Positions 9,602 to 18,555 are shown, counted from the stretch's first letter. The stretch is DNA of 46,901 nt from Symbiobacterium sp040797425 (GCF_040797425.1 NZ_JBFNEH010000034.1:1-46901); one strand, 5' to 3'. Made by a program: numbers and translations. Notes: generated by a model from the letters alone, not told the origin.

Positions 9602-10120
9602 GTGCGCAACCTGGCGCTTTGGCTCACCCGTGTGGCGCTCCTGGGGGGGACGGCGGCCCTGCTCCTGGGCGGACTGCTCGCCGCCTTCGGGTCGGCAGAG
9701 CGCGAACCGGGGGCCGGCGGCGCCACCTGCGCGTCCCTCCAGGGCCTGGCGGCGGTGGCGGTGACGATGCGCGGCCCCGACGGGGCGGAACAGCGGGCGA
9801 CGGGCTACGGGACGGCGAACCCGGCGGACGTCCTGCTGCCGGTGCAGGGGCTGGTGGAGCCCTACCTGGCGGGCAGGGGCGTCTACTGGGACGGCGCCCG
9901 CCGCACCGCCAGCCTGCTCGGGGAGCGCGACGTGCTCTCGGTGCACTTTCCGGCCGGGCGGGATGCCGTGGACAAGGCGGTGCTGAACGGCACGGTGGTC
10001 CCGGCCCGCTCGGTGCTCTGCGGCGGGCGGCTCTACCTGCCCGCCGGGTTGCTCGCGCCGATGTTGAACCTGGAAGTGGAGTGGTCGGAGCCGGGCGGGG
10101 CCCGCACGTCGGCCTGGTGA
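9602..10120 (+). CDS. Secreted protein with copper-amine-oxidase N-like domain
   Basis: A 172-residue protein with a membrane anchor or signal peptide (VALLGGTAALLLGGLLAAF) and then one module resembling the copper amine oxidase N-terminal domain, common in surface proteins of this kind of Firmicute. The pattern includes LLPVQGLVEPYL, a VYWDGARRTASL strand pair and the later RLYLPAGLLAPML, which correspond to the paired "LVPxRxxxExLG / WxxxxxxV" halves. GTG start with AGGGAGGAG 6-10 nt upstream. The last seven codons lie inside the first unit of the downstream 46-bp repeat, so the C-terminus may have been altered by repeat growth. Function is unknown; such modules usually mediate wall or surface association. 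Confidence 0.7.
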   Translation: MRNLALWLTRVALLGGTAALLLGGLLAAFGSAEREPGAGGATCASLQGLAAVAVTMRGPDGAEQRATGYGTANPADVLLPVQGLVEPYLAGRGVYWDGARRTASLLGERDVLSVHFPAGRDAVDKAVLNGTVVPARSVLCGGRLYLPAGLLAPMLNLEVEWSEPGGARTSAW

Positions 10121-10257
10121 TGAGGTGGAGCTCCGGAAGCCAGGGGCCCGCACGTCGGCCTGGTGATGAGGTGGAGCTCCGGAAGCCAGGGGGCCGCACA
10201 TCGACCCGCTGACCAGGTAGAGCTCCGGAAGCTGGGGGTCGCACGTCGGCCTGAGGA
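10100..10257. repeat. 46-bp tandem repeat, about 3.5 units
   Basis: Units start at 10100, 10146, 10192 and about 10237. Units 1 and 2 are almost identical, unit 3 carries several substitutions, and unit 4 is partial. The core is GCCCGCACGTCGGCCTGG, then a segment containing GGTGGAGCTCCGGAAGC. The sequence just before unit 1 (10078-10099), inside the preceding gene, is a diverged version of the same segment. There are no spacers, so this is not a CRISPR. The remainder of the gap to 10461 has no gene. Confidence 0.85.
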
Positions 10258-10385
10258 GTTCGCGCGCCGAACCCGTGAGCAGGGCCGCTGCAGGAGCAGG
10301 GCGGGTCCTGTGTGGAGGAGTGAACGAAGGCCGGTGGGGATCGGCACGTCGCCCCGGTGACGCACGGCCGCCCAGGTGTCTGCCC

Positions 10386-10412
10386 TTGAATTATCCCAGG
10401 TGTCGGTATACA
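10386..10412 (+). promoter_or_regulatory. Weak candidate promoter
   Basis: TTGAAT (10386-10391) and TATACA (10407-10412) precede the serine hydrolase gene, but their 15-bp spacing is short of the usual 16-18. It sits in the most AT-rich part of the gap. Confidence 0.3.
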
Positions 10413-10461
10413 ACAGGTGTAGCATTAGTTGCACCTCGCGTATAAAGGACGGGGAACGTTC

Positions 10462-12192
10462 ATGGCAGGCCGGAGTCCTAGGGGCGTGTACCAGGCGTTC
10501 TGTCTGCTGGTAGCGGCGGCCCTCATCACCACCCTGCTGGCCATGGCTTCCGGCCTTCCGGCCACGTCGCCCGCGGCCAACATGACGGACGGCGACGCAG
10601 TCGCGGCGGAGACGCCGGCCGAAACGGTGCAGCAAGAGGCCGCGTGGGAGCCGGAGACGAGCGCGCCGCGGGAAACGTGCTGCGAGAGCGGCGAGGCCGG
10701 GGAAGACCGGAACGGGAAGCGCCCGACGAACCAGTCCAACCGGGGGGAGAATGGGGACGGCCCGACCCGCCCGTGGGTGGCGCCGAGGGCTCCCCGGGTG
10801 TGCGCCTCCGGGTCGCCGTTGGCTGCGGCCGCTGCAGCCGGCGAGGCCCTGCCCTACGTCGCTCCCGGCTCGGCAGCGGCGGAGCCCGGAGCGCTGGCGG
10901 AGCTGGAGCAGGCGCTCCGGGATTACCTGGCTACCCGGCCGGGTCAATACGGCGTGGCCGTGCTGGACCTGACGACCGGCGCCACCGCTGCGGTCGGCGC
11001 GGACCAGGTGTTCGTGGCCGCGTCCACCGTGAAGGCGCCGCTGGCGATGTACGTCTTCGACCTGGTGGCCGAAGGGAAGGCGTCTCTGGACGAGCCCCTT
11101 ACCTATGATCCCGCAGACTGGGAGGGCGGCACGGGTATCCTCCAGGACTCGATTCCCGGCGACTGCTACACGGTGGCGGAACTGGTGGACCTGGCGATCA
11201 CCGTGAGCGACAACATCGCCACTAACATGCTCCTGCGGCGGTTCGGATTCGACAACTTCCGCCAGTACATGCTGGCGCAGGGCGGCACGGTGACAAACCT
11301 CCCGACCGGCCGTCGGGCCACGACGCCCCGGGACATGATCGTCTACCTGGAGCGGGCCTACCGGCGTGCGGTGGAAGGCGACGGCCTGTACCGTACCCTG
11401 ATGGGGCTCATGACGCAGACCGTCTTCTCAGACCGCATCGCTGCGGGCGCCCCTCCGGGCGTTACTGTGGCGCATAAGATCGGCACGCTGCCGGGCATGG
11501 TGCACGACGTGGGCATCGTCTTCCTGCCCGGACGCCCGTTCGCGATCGCCCTCTTCAGCGCGGGCGTGGACGAGGCGGCGGCTGCCTCCGATCTGGCCGA
11601 GATTACCCGCGTTGTCAGCACCTACCTGGCCGGCGGCGGGCTGGTGGAGCCCGTCCCACCGGGCGGTGGGGCCGGTGGGCAGGCACTGCCCGCCGGTGGG
11701 TCTGGCGGCGGTGCTGCACCGTCCGCTGGCGGGTCCGACGAGGGTGCTGCACCGCCTGCCGCTGGATCGGGCGAGGGTGCTGCACCACTCAGCGGCGGCT
11801 CTGGCGAAGGTCCAGCGTCGCCTGCCGGCGGCGCTGAGAACGGTGCTGCATCCCCCGCCGGCACAACGGGCGAGGGCGCGGCGCCTCCGGCCGGGTCCGC
11901 AGGTGCATCAACCGCACCCGGCCGCAGCGGGGGTGAATCCATGCCGCCCGGTGGCGGGGCCGGCGGCGAGCCCACGCCTCCGGCAGGGGCCGATCGTGGG
12001 TTGATCACACCCGGCGGCAGCGAGGGTGAACCCGAGCCGCCCGATGGCGGGGCAGGCGGCGATTCCACGCCCCCGGTAGAAGCCGACAGTGGGTTAATCA
12101 CACCCGGCGGCAGCGGGGGTGGACCCGTGCCGCCCGGCCGCGGCGCGGGCGGCGTGCCGGCGCCTCCCAACGGCGGGGCCGGCGGCGAGTGA
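10462..12192 (+). CDS. Class-A beta-lactamase-like serine hydrolase with Gly/Pro-rich tail
   Basis: A 576-residue secreted or anchored protein. After an N-terminal hydrophobic segment and a low-complexity linker, residues about 145-385 form a penicillin-recognising hydrolase domain. S188 of STVK gives the SxxK motif, SDN is at 249-251, and KIGT (K339) stands for the usual KTG. I see no clear class A ExxxN omega loop, so a lysostaphin-like wall role or a peptidoglycan or ester hydrolase is as likely as a beta-lactamase. From residue 395 to the end the chain is repeats rich in Gly, Pro, Ala and Ser. ATG at 10462 is preferred over the upstream TTG at 10429 because the hydrophobic signal follows it directly; the ribosome site (GGGG) is modest. 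Confidence 0.85.
   Translation: MAGRSPRGVYQAFCLLVAAALITTLLAMASGLPATSPAANMTDGDAVAAETPAETVQQEAAWEPETSAPRETCCESGEAGEDRNGKRPTNQSNRGENGDGPTRPWVAPRAPRVCASGSPLAAAAAAGEALPYVAPGSAAAEPGALAELEQALRDYLATRPGQYGVAVLDLTTGATAAVGADQVFVAASTVKAPLAMYVFDLVAEGKASLDEPLTYDPADWEGGTGILQDSIPGDCYTVAELVDLAITVSDNIATNMLLRRFGFDNFRQYMLAQGGTVTNLPTGRRATTPRDMIVYLERAYRRAVEGDGLYRTLMGLMTQTVFSDRIAAGAPPGVTVAHKIGTLPGMVHDVGIVFLPGRPFAIALFSAGVDEAAAASDLAEITRVVSTYLAGGGLVEPVPPGGGAGGQALPAGGSGGGAAPSAGGSDEGAAPPAAGSGEGAAPLSGGSGEGPASPAGGAENGAASPAGTTGEGAAPPAGSAGASTAPGRSGGESMPPGGGAGGEPTPPAGADRGLITPGGSEGEPEPPDGGAGGDSTPPVEADSGLITPGGSGGGPVPPGRGAGGVPAPPNGGAGGE
11677..12141 (+). repeat. In-gene repeats: seven 33-bp units and two 93-bp units
   Basis: Within the serine hydrolase tail, 11677-11907 encodes seven 11-residue units of the form GAAPPAGGSGE. 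A 16-residue bridge follows, and 11956-12048 and 12049-12141 encode two 31-residue units containing ADxGLITPGGS. Both repeat types keep the reading frame. They look like slippage-prone surface-linker sequence. Confidence 0.85.
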
Positions 12193-12357
12193 GCGCCGCC
12201 GCCGGCTGCAGGGAGGGACGCACTATCGACGTGTTCTCCGGGCCCGGGCGGTCGCGCCCGGGTCCGGTACTGCGGGGCGGCGACGCACGAGAGGGGTTCG
12301 GAGCAGCGGAGGGCCGAGCGGGGGGAATCGATCAGGAAGTTCGGGGGTGCGCAGCAC

Positions 12358-14169
12358 GTGGATCCGCGTGACCTGGGGTATCCGCGGTCGGACTGGCGGC
12401 AACTCTTCGCACCGGTCCGGCTCGCGGATTTGACCCTTCTTCTGCTCTTGGCGCTGGTGGTGCTCACGGGGGCACTCACCGCATTCGGGGTGCGGCTGTT
12501 TGAGCGGGCCGTGAGTGGCCTGTTCGACTTCGGATATACGCTCTTGCCCGGCTGGCTCCGCGCCGCCGGGCTTCCGACGTGGCTGGCGTTCTTGCTCTTC
12601 CCCGCCGCGCTCGGGTTCGTGCACGCGGCTGTGGTCCGGCTCGTTCCGCCCGGGGACCGCCACCACGCCATCCCGCTGGTGATCCTCTCCCGGGTGCGGC
12701 GCGACGGCCGCATCCGGCCCGGCACGACCCTGCTGAAGTCGCTGGCCGCCATCCTCACCCTGGGCGCCGGCGGCTCGCTGGGGCGGGAGGGGCCGGTGGT
12801 GCTCCTGGGAGCGGGCATCGGCTCTGCCCTGGGGCAGGCGACACGCGTGCGGGCGAGCTGGCGGAACGCCCTGGTTACGGCCGGGGCGGCGGCCGCGATC
12901 GCCACGGCGTTTCACGCCCCCATTGCGGGCTCCTTTTTCGCGATGGAGATCGTGCTGGCGCCGTTCACGGCCCGCTCTTTCGCCCTGGCCGCCCTGAGCG
13001 CGACGGTGGCCGCCCTGCTCTCCAACGCCATGACGGGGCAGCCGGCCTTCCCGATCCCGGCCTACGCGGTGCTCGACCCGGTGCAGATCCCGCTCTTCCT
13101 CGGCCTGGGCCTCTGCATTGCGCCGCTCTCGCGGCTCTACATCGCGGCCATCTGGGGCGGCGAGGAGGTCGGCCGGAAGCTGGGGTTCTTCCCCGGGCCG
13201 TGGCTTTCCCGGGTGGCGCGGGGCTTCCCGGGGGAGTGGCTGCCGCCGGCGCTGCGATGCGCCCTCGGCGGCGTGCTCTTCGGCCTGGTGGGCCTCGCCC
13301 TGCCCGAGACCCTTGGCCCCGGCATCCGCACGATTCAGGACGCGCTGGAGGGCCGGCTCCCGCTGCTCACCCTGGCCGCACTGCTCGGGGGCAAGCTCGT
13401 GGCCATCGCCTGCACCAGCGGCGGCGGCTGGACGGGCGGCACCTTCACGCCGGCCCTCTTCTTGGGGGCGATGGGGGGCGGCCTCTACGGCCATCTCGCG
13501 GCGCTGGCGCTCCCCGGCGTGGCCGTGCAGCCCGGCGCCTACGCCGTGGTCGGGATGGCCGCCATGATCGCCGGAGCCACGCAGGCGCCGCTCACGGCTC
13601 TCGCCCTCATCTTCGAGATCACCCGCGACTACCGCATCGCACTGCCCGCCATGGTGGCCTGCGGCGTGGCTGCGGTGTTCAGCCAGCGCATCAACCCCTT
13701 CTCGGTGGACACCCTCCACCTGCCCGAGCAGGGCATCCTGCTGCCCTGGCAGCTGCACGACCTGCGGGAGGTGAAGGTAGGGGAAGCGATGGCGCACCGG
13801 GTGGACGTGGTGCGCAGCGACATGGACCTGCGGGCGGTGATCGACCTGATGCACCAGACCCGCCACGGCGGCTACCCGGTGGTGGACGCCGCCGGCCGGC
13901 TGGTGGGGATGATCACCCTGAAGGACGTGCGCGACGTGCCTCTGGAGGGGCGGCTGGCCACGCCCGTGACCCGGGCCATGTCGAAGAACCTGATTACCGT
14001 GACGCCTGACCAGACGGTTGCCGAGGCTGCCCTCCTGATGGCCCGCCACGACGTGGGGCGCCTGCCGGTGGTCGCAGCCGACGACCCCACACGCCTGGTC
14101 GGCATCCTCAGCCGCACGGACATCCTGCGGGCCTATCCGACGCTGAAGCGAGAGTTCGGCAGCGAATGA
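12358..14169 (+). CDS. ClC-family chloride transporter with C-terminal CBS pair
   Basis: A 603-residue protein: the ClC transmembrane domain to about residue 460, then two CBS domains (the first near AMAHRVDVVRSDMDLRAVIDLM, the second near AMSKNLITVTPDQTVAEAAL). The GREGP gate motif with its external glutamate is intact (GGSLGREGPVVLL), as is the GTFTP anion-site motif. The position of the GSGIP serine motif reads HHAIP, and the Glu pair of ClC-ec1 at FIIEEM aligns with FAMEIV, so the inner proton glutamate seems to be isoleucine, suggesting channel-like rather than 2:1 exchange behaviour. GTG start with GGGGGTG 8 nt upstream. The 165-nt gap before it holds a GC hairpin (about 12240-12262) but no clear promoter. 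Confidence 0.92.
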   Translation: MDPRDLGYPRSDWRQLFAPVRLADLTLLLLLALVVLTGALTAFGVRLFERAVSGLFDFGYTLLPGWLRAAGLPTWLAFLLFPAALGFVHAAVVRLVPPGDRHHAIPLVILSRVRRDGRIRPGTTLLKSLAAILTLGAGGSLGREGPVVLLGAGIGSALGQATRVRASWRNALVTAGAAAAIATAFHAPIAGSFFAMEIVLAPFTARSFALAALSATVAALLSNAMTGQPAFPIPAYAVLDPVQIPLFLGLGLCIAPLSRLYIAAIWGGEEVGRKLGFFPGPWLSRVARGFPGEWLPPALRCALGGVLFGLVGLALPETLGPGIRTIQDALEGRLPLLTLAALLGGKLVAIACTSGGGWTGGTFTPALFLGAMGGGLYGHLAALALPGVAVQPGAYAVVGMAAMIAGATQAPLTALALIFEITRDYRIALPAMVACGVAAVFSQRINPFSVDTLHLPEQGILLPWQLHDLREVKVGEAMAHRVDVVRSDMDLRAVIDLMHQTRHGGYPVVDAAGRLVGMITLKDVRDVPLEGRLATPVTRAMSKNLITVTPDQTVAEAALLMARHDVGRLPVVAADDPTRLVGILSRTDILRAYPTLKREFGSE

Positions 14170-14196
14170 GGGGCCGGCGATACGTTATCAACGATG

Positions 14197-14240
14197 AAAC
14201 CGTGGATCGGCATGGAGACCTGCCGATCCACGGTTTCCTG
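14197..14240 (+). terminator. Rho-independent terminator
   Basis: A perfect 16-bp stem AAACCGTGGATCGGCA/TGCCGATCCACGGTTT with an 8-nt loop, followed by CCTGTTT, 28 nt after the chloride transporter stop. The AAA side makes it plausible in both directions. Confidence 0.9.
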
Positions 14241-14338
14241 TTTCCGCCCTTGCCACCGGCGCTCCGACGGCCGCGGGCGGGTTCAGTCGCCTGGGCTCCC
14301 TTCAACATCCGCTTACCGGGCTTTTGGGCACAGCCCGC

Positions 14339-14680
14339 TCAGTGGGTCTGACCCAGCAGGAAGCCCGCCAGGACGAAGAGCAGGACGCTGAGGCAGATTA
14401 CCCCGTACGTCACATCGCCGAGCCGCAAGTAGATGACCATGGCCGCCAGAACGCGCAGGAGCGGGGTGCAGACCAGGGTGACCAGCCCCGCCGTCACCAG
14501 GGCCGGGCCGAAGCTCACGGGGGTGGCGAGGAAGAGCACCAGGCCCGCGGCGATCAGGCAGGCCGAGACGGCGGTGCCCAGGCGCAGGAGCAGGGAGACG
14601 GCCAGTTCGACCTGCTCCACTCCCCGGGCCACTGAGCGCTCGGGGGAGCGGGAGCCTTCCGGGGTGCGGGTGTCCTCCAT
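14339..14680 (-). CDS. DUF1634 family membrane protein
   Basis: A 113-residue protein with three hydrophobic helices after a polar N-terminus. LLLRLGTAVSACLIAAGLVL, the conserved TPLLRVLAA and a last helix ending FLLGQTH fit DUF1634. This family is nearly always encoded beside a TauE/SafE exporter, as here: the TGA of the upstream exporter gene is 1 nt before this ATG, so translation is coupled. It is presumed to be an accessory subunit of the exporter. It ends near a weak hairpin at 14317-14337. Confidence 0.85.
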   Translation of the reverse strand: MEDTRTPEGSRSPERSVARGVEQVELAVSLLLRLGTAVSACLIAAGLVLFLATPVSFGPALVTAGLVTLVCTPLLRVLAAMVIYLRLGDVTYGVICLSVLLFVLAGFLLGQTH

Positions 14681-14681
14681 C

Positions 14682-15521
14682 TCAGTACGTCACCCCTTTC
14701 CAGGCCATCTGGGCCGCCACGTAGAGCAGGAGCGGGACGAAGAGCAGGCGCAGGGTGGAGCCCTTCAGCTTCACCATCAGCCGGGAGCCGAGGAGGGCGC
14801 CCCCCAGCACGCCCAGAGCCACCGGGCCGGCCACCAGCGGGTCGACGTCGCCGCGCACGAAGTAGACCGAGGCGGTGGCCGCCGCCGTGACGCCGATCAT
14901 GAAGTTGGACGTGGCGGTGGAGACCTTGATCGGCAGCCGCATGACGATGTCCATCGCCGGCACCTTGAAGGTGCCGCCGCCGACGCCCAGCAGGCCCGCC
15001 ACCGCACCCGAGACGTACATCAGCAGGAGTCCCGGGATGGCACCGGTGGCGTGGTAGGAGACGGTGCGCCCGAGGGCTTTGTCGTAGTACGAACCCCGGA
15101 GTTGCAGGCGCTGCGACACCCGGTCGGGCACGACTCCCTCCGGCAGCTCGGTCTTCCGGGCCCGGAACATCGCGTACGCCGAGTAGGCCATGAGGATTGA
15201 GAAGAGGATGAAGAGGAAGCGGGTGGGCAAGTAGCCGGCGATGAACGCCCCGCTCAGGGCGCCCAGGGTGGAGCCGACCTCCAGGAACATGGCGACCCGG
15301 GTGTTGGTGATGTGGTCCCGGAGGTACGCGACCGCGGCCCCGGTGGAGGTGGCGATGATCGACACGGCGCTGGCGGCCACGGCCGTGCGGAAGTCGTAGC
15401 CGAAGAGCAGCGTGAGTGCCGGCACGATGATGATGCCGCCGCCCAGGCCCAGCATGGAGCCCACCAGCCCCGCCGCCACCGCGGTGCCGAGCACGGAAAG
15501 GGTGAGCAGTGTGGGGGTCAT
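14682..15521 (-). CDS. TauE/SafE (YfcA-like) anion or sulfite exporter
   Basis: A 279-residue permease with two homologous halves, about eight helices in total. Each half carries the glycine-rich signature: VGSMLGLGGGIIIVPAL near the N-terminus and VAGLLGVGGGTFKVPAMD in the second half. Members move sulfite, sulfoacetate, taurine-derived or other organosulfur anions; the substrate here is not evident. The ATG at 15521 has AAGGGAG 6 nt upstream; the ATG two codons earlier abuts that site, and longer upstream frames lack signals. Operon with the DUF1634 gene. Confidence 0.88.
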   Translation of the reverse strand: MTPTLLTLSVLGTAVAAGLVGSMLGLGGGIIIVPALTLLFGYDFRTAVAASAVSIIATSTGAAVAYLRDHITNTRVAMFLEVGSTLGALSGAFIAGYLPTRFLFILFSILMAYSAYAMFRARKTELPEGVVPDRVSQRLQLRGSYYDKALGRTVSYHATGAIPGLLLMYVSGAVAGLLGVGGGTFKVPAMDIVMRLPIKVSTATSNFMIGVTAAATASVYFVRGDVDPLVAGPVALGVLGGALLGSRLMVKLKGSTLRLLFVPLLLYVAAQMAWKGVTY

Positions 15522-15773
15522 GTCCATCTCCCTTGCTGCAGAGGTAAAGATCAACCTCATCTTACACCGCCTGCCCGCCTGTGGGGAAGGCGCCTGGAAA
15601 ACGGAGGTTCCATTCGCCCTCGTCGCAGTCAACGCGAAATAGAAAATAGTCGGGTGAATACAGCAGGAATAAATACTCACTCCGCCGAACACTCCTCCCT
15701 GCGCCCTTCAGGCCGCCCCGCGGTCCGGGGCGCATGAAACTCCGCACAGCGGGGAGGGAGGAGGGTTTCCCAG

Positions 15774-18356
15774 ATGAAGCACAAGCGACTCGTCACGGCG
15801 GTCCTGGTCGGGGTCATGCTGCTGGGTACGGCGTTCCCGGCGGCGGCGCAGGTGGAGGAGCTCGAACCTGACCAGCCGGCCACCATCTACTGGCCGGACG
15901 ACATGGTGGACGAGACGCCGCGGGCCTGGTTCGTGGAGTTCTCCGGAGCGCCGCTGGCCGACGGCGGCAGCGCGACTGCGGTGCGAAACGAGCGAGCGCA
16001 GTTCCGGGCCGAGGCGGCGCGGCAGAACGTGAAGTTCCAGGAGCGTTTCGAGTATGAGGAGCTCTTCAACGGCATCTCCGTCATGGCCGGTCCCGCGGAG
16101 GTGGCGGCCCTCAGCCGGATGCCCGGCGTGAAGGCGATCTACCCGGTGGTGGAGATTACCCGGCCGCAGGTGGAGCAGCCCACTGACGACATCGACATGG
16201 TGACCGCCCTGGCGATGACCGGCGCGGACATCGTGCAGTCCGAACTGGGCTACACCGGCAAGGGCATCAAGGTGGCGGTGATCGACACGGGCATCGACTA
16301 CCACCACCCCGACCTGGGCGGTGGCTTCGGCAAGCGCTACAAGGTGGCGTACGGCTACGACTTCGTCGGCGACGACTTCAACGCTGATCCCGACGACCCG
16401 GGCTACAACCCGATTCCGCGGCCCGATCCCGATCCGGATGACTGCGCCGTAGCCGGCCACGGCACCCACGTGGCGGGCATCATCGCCGCCAACGGCAAGA
16501 TCAAGGGCGTGGCCCCCGACGCGACGCTGGGCGCCTACCGGGTGTTCGGCTGCGAGGGCAGCACCACGTCCGACGTGATCCTGGCCGCCATGGAGCGGGC
16601 CTGGAAGGACAAGATGGACGTCATCAACATGTCTCTCGGCGCCTCCTTCCAGTGGCCGAACTACCCGACCGCCGTCGCGGCCGACCGCCTGGTGAAGAAG
16701 GGCGTCGTCGTGGTAGCCTCCATTGGCAACAACGGTGAATACGGCCTCTACTCCACGGGCGCCCCGGGCAACGGCTCGCGGGTGATCGGCGTCGCCTCCT
16801 TCGACAACACGCACGCGACGCTGCCCCTCTTCCGCGTGGCTGGCTTCGAGGTCGGCTTCACCTCGGCCTCGGCCTCCCCTCTGCCGCCCACGGAGGGCGA
16901 GCTGCCCATCGCAAGCGCAGACCTGGGCAGTGGCAATAACCTGCTCTGCGCCCCGGTGCCCGCCGGCAGCTTCGAGGGCCAGGCCGTGCTCGTGCAGCGC
17001 GGCACCTGCACCTTCTACGAGAAGGCCCTCAACGCCCAGAACGCCGGCGCCGCGGCCGTCATCCTGTACAACAACACCTCCGGCCGGGTCAACCCGACGG
17101 TGGCCGGCGACGAGGCCATCACGATCCCCGTGGTTGCCATCACCCAGGACGACGGCCTGATGATCCGGGAGTTGCTGTCCTACGGCGATGACCTCTACCT
17201 CGAGTGGACCGACGAACTGGGCTCCTTTGAGAGCCCGACCGGCGGCCTGATCTCCAGCTTCAGCTCCTACGGGCTTGCTCCTGACCTCTCGCTGAAGCCC
17301 GACATCGGCGCACCGGGCGGCGGCATCTACTCCACCTACCCGCTGGAGGCGGGCGGCTACGCCACCCTCGGCGGCACTTCGATGTCCTCGCCGCACGTGG
17401 CGGGCGCCGTGGCCCTGCTGCTCGAGGCACGGCCCAAGACCAAGCCCGATGAGGTGGCGGCCCGGCTGCTGAGCACGGCGGAGCCCAAGAACTGGTGGGG
17501 CAATCCGGCCCTCGGGTTCCTGGAGAGCGTGAACCGCCAGGGCGCCGGCATGCTCCGGATCGACGACGCGATCCTGACCGGCGTGTACGTCGAGACGCCC
17601 AAGCTCGCGCTGGGCGAGTACACGGGCAAGGCCATCTCTGAGACCATCTCGATCCGCAACGACACGGGGCGGCGGATCACCTACGCCCTGAGCCACGTGG
17701 AGGCCGTCTCCACCGGCGGCGACACCTACTCGCCCTCCTTCTACATCGGCGAGGACAGCGTCACGTTCCAGAAGAACACTGTGACCCTCTCGCCGAAGGG
17801 CGTTACCAAGGTGAAGGTGACCATCGCGCCTGACCCGTCGCTGCCCGACGGCACCATCTACGGCGGCTACATCGTCCTCACGCCGGTGAGCGGCGGCGGC
17901 CCGGTCCTGCGGGTGCCCTACGCCGGCTACAAGGGCGACTACCAGGCCAAGACCGTGCTGACGCCCACCCCGTACGGCTTCCCGTGGCTGGCGCGGGTGA
18001 TCGATGACACCTACTATCGGGAGGGCGAAGGCGCCGTCTTCACCATGACCGACGGCGACCTGCCGTACGTGCTCTTCCACCTGGACCATCACGCCAGCCG
18101 CGTGAAGATCGGCGTGCGGCCGGCGAAGGGCGGGTCGGTGAGCTACTTCGTCGACGAGGAGTACATGGCCCGCAACTCTTCGCCCACCGGGTTCTTCGCC
18201 GTGGCCTTCGACGGTTACGTGATGCAGGGCAAGAAGGAGCGCCCGGTGGCCGACGGCGACTACGTCCTGGTCATCGAGGTGCAGAAGCCCCTGGGCACCT
18301 CGAAGAGCGACTGGGAGACCTGGACCTCGCCTGTCTTCACCATCGACCGTCCGTAA
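15774..18356 (+). CDS. Secreted subtilisin-like serine protease with PA domain
   Basis: An 860-residue pre-pro-protease. Signal peptide to about residue 25 (cleavage near AAAQ), inhibitor-I9-type propeptide at about 48-128, then the S8 catalytic domain with Asp171 (AVIDTGIDYHHPDLGG), His229 (GHGTHVAGI) and Ser536 (GTSMSSPHVAG). The oxyanion Asn is probably in VVASIGNNGEYG. A protease-associated domain (about 388-462, with RGTCTFYEKALNAQNAGA) is inserted between His and Ser, as in lactocepin and cucumisin-like subtilases. The C-terminal third is a fibronectin-like beta region without a wall anchor. ATG with GGGAGGAGGG upstream. It likely digests extracellular protein for nutrition. Confidence 0.95.
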   Translation: MKHKRLVTAVLVGVMLLGTAFPAAAQVEELEPDQPATIYWPDDMVDETPRAWFVEFSGAPLADGGSATAVRNERAQFRAEAARQNVKFQERFEYEELFNGISVMAGPAEVAALSRMPGVKAIYPVVEITRPQVEQPTDDIDMVTALAMTGADIVQSELGYTGKGIKVAVIDTGIDYHHPDLGGGFGKRYKVAYGYDFVGDDFNADPDDPGYNPIPRPDPDPDDCAVAGHGTHVAGIIAANGKIKGVAPDATLGAYRVFGCEGSTTSDVILAAMERAWKDKMDVINMSLGASFQWPNYPTAVAADRLVKKGVVVVASIGNNGEYGLYSTGAPGNGSRVIGVASFDNTHATLPLFRVAGFEVGFTSASASPLPPTEGELPIASADLGSGNNLLCAPVPAGSFEGQAVLVQRGTCTFYEKALNAQNAGAAAVILYNNTSGRVNPTVAGDEAITIPVVAITQDDGLMIRELLSYGDDLYLEWTDELGSFESPTGGLISSFSSYGLAPDLSLKPDIGAPGGGIYSTYPLEAGGYATLGGTSMSSPHVAGAVALLLEARPKTKPDEVAARLLSTAEPKNWWGNPALGFLESVNRQGAGMLRIDDAILTGVYVETPKLALGEYTGKAISETISIRNDTGRRITYALSHVEAVSTGGDTYSPSFYIGEDSVTFQKNTVTLSPKGVTKVKVTIAPDPSLPDGTIYGGYIVLTPVSGGGPVLRVPYAGYKGDYQAKTVLTPTPYGFPWLARVIDDTYYREGEGAVFTMTDGDLPYVLFHLDHHASRVKIGVRPAKGGSVSYFVDEEYMARNSSPTGFFAVAFDGYVMQGKKERPVADGDYVLVIEVQKPLGTSKSDWETWTSPVFTIDRP

Positions 18357-18380
18357 CCGTAATCCCGGCGAGCGCGCAGC

Positions 18381-18412
18381 GGCGCCCGGCCATGGAGCCG
18401 GGCGCCGCCCAT
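18381..18412 (+). terminator. Hairpin terminator after the protease gene
   Basis: A 10-bp perfect stem GGCGCCCGGC/GCCGGGCGCC with loop CATGGA, 24 nt after the stop. The T-run is poor (GCCCATTT). Confidence 0.65.
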
Positions 18413-18524
18413 TTCCGGCACGGGGAGATCGGGCAGTATCGCAACGCAGGGTGCGTCGTCAAACATAACGAAGGAGTTTCATATGTTTGCGCTGCCCGCG
18501 CGCAGGGCAGCCGAACGCCGGTGA

Positions 18525-18555
18525 TTGACGGACCTCCATCGTTTCATGGTACACT
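18525..18555 (+). promoter_or_regulatory. Probable promoter of the A-type Fe-S carrier gene
   Basis: TTGACG at 18525-18530 and an extended -10, TGG-TACACT, with TACACT at 18550-18555. The 19-bp spacing is long, but the TG extension can compensate. It lies 31 nt before the GTG start, with AAGGAGGGA between. Confidence 0.5.

Noticed and set aside
10100..10257. CRISPR array
   Set aside because: The 46-bp units abut directly with no unique spacers and there are no cas genes.
14317..14337. Terminator of the DUF1634 gene
   Set aside because: CGGGCT/AGCCCG forms only a 6-bp stem with a 9-nt loop and no T-run on the relevant strand.
15708..18092. 794-residue minus-strand reading frame opposite the subtilase
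   Set aside because: The subtilase has signal peptide, catalytic triad and PA domain; the opposite frame is low-complexity His/Gly/Arg/Asp sequence.
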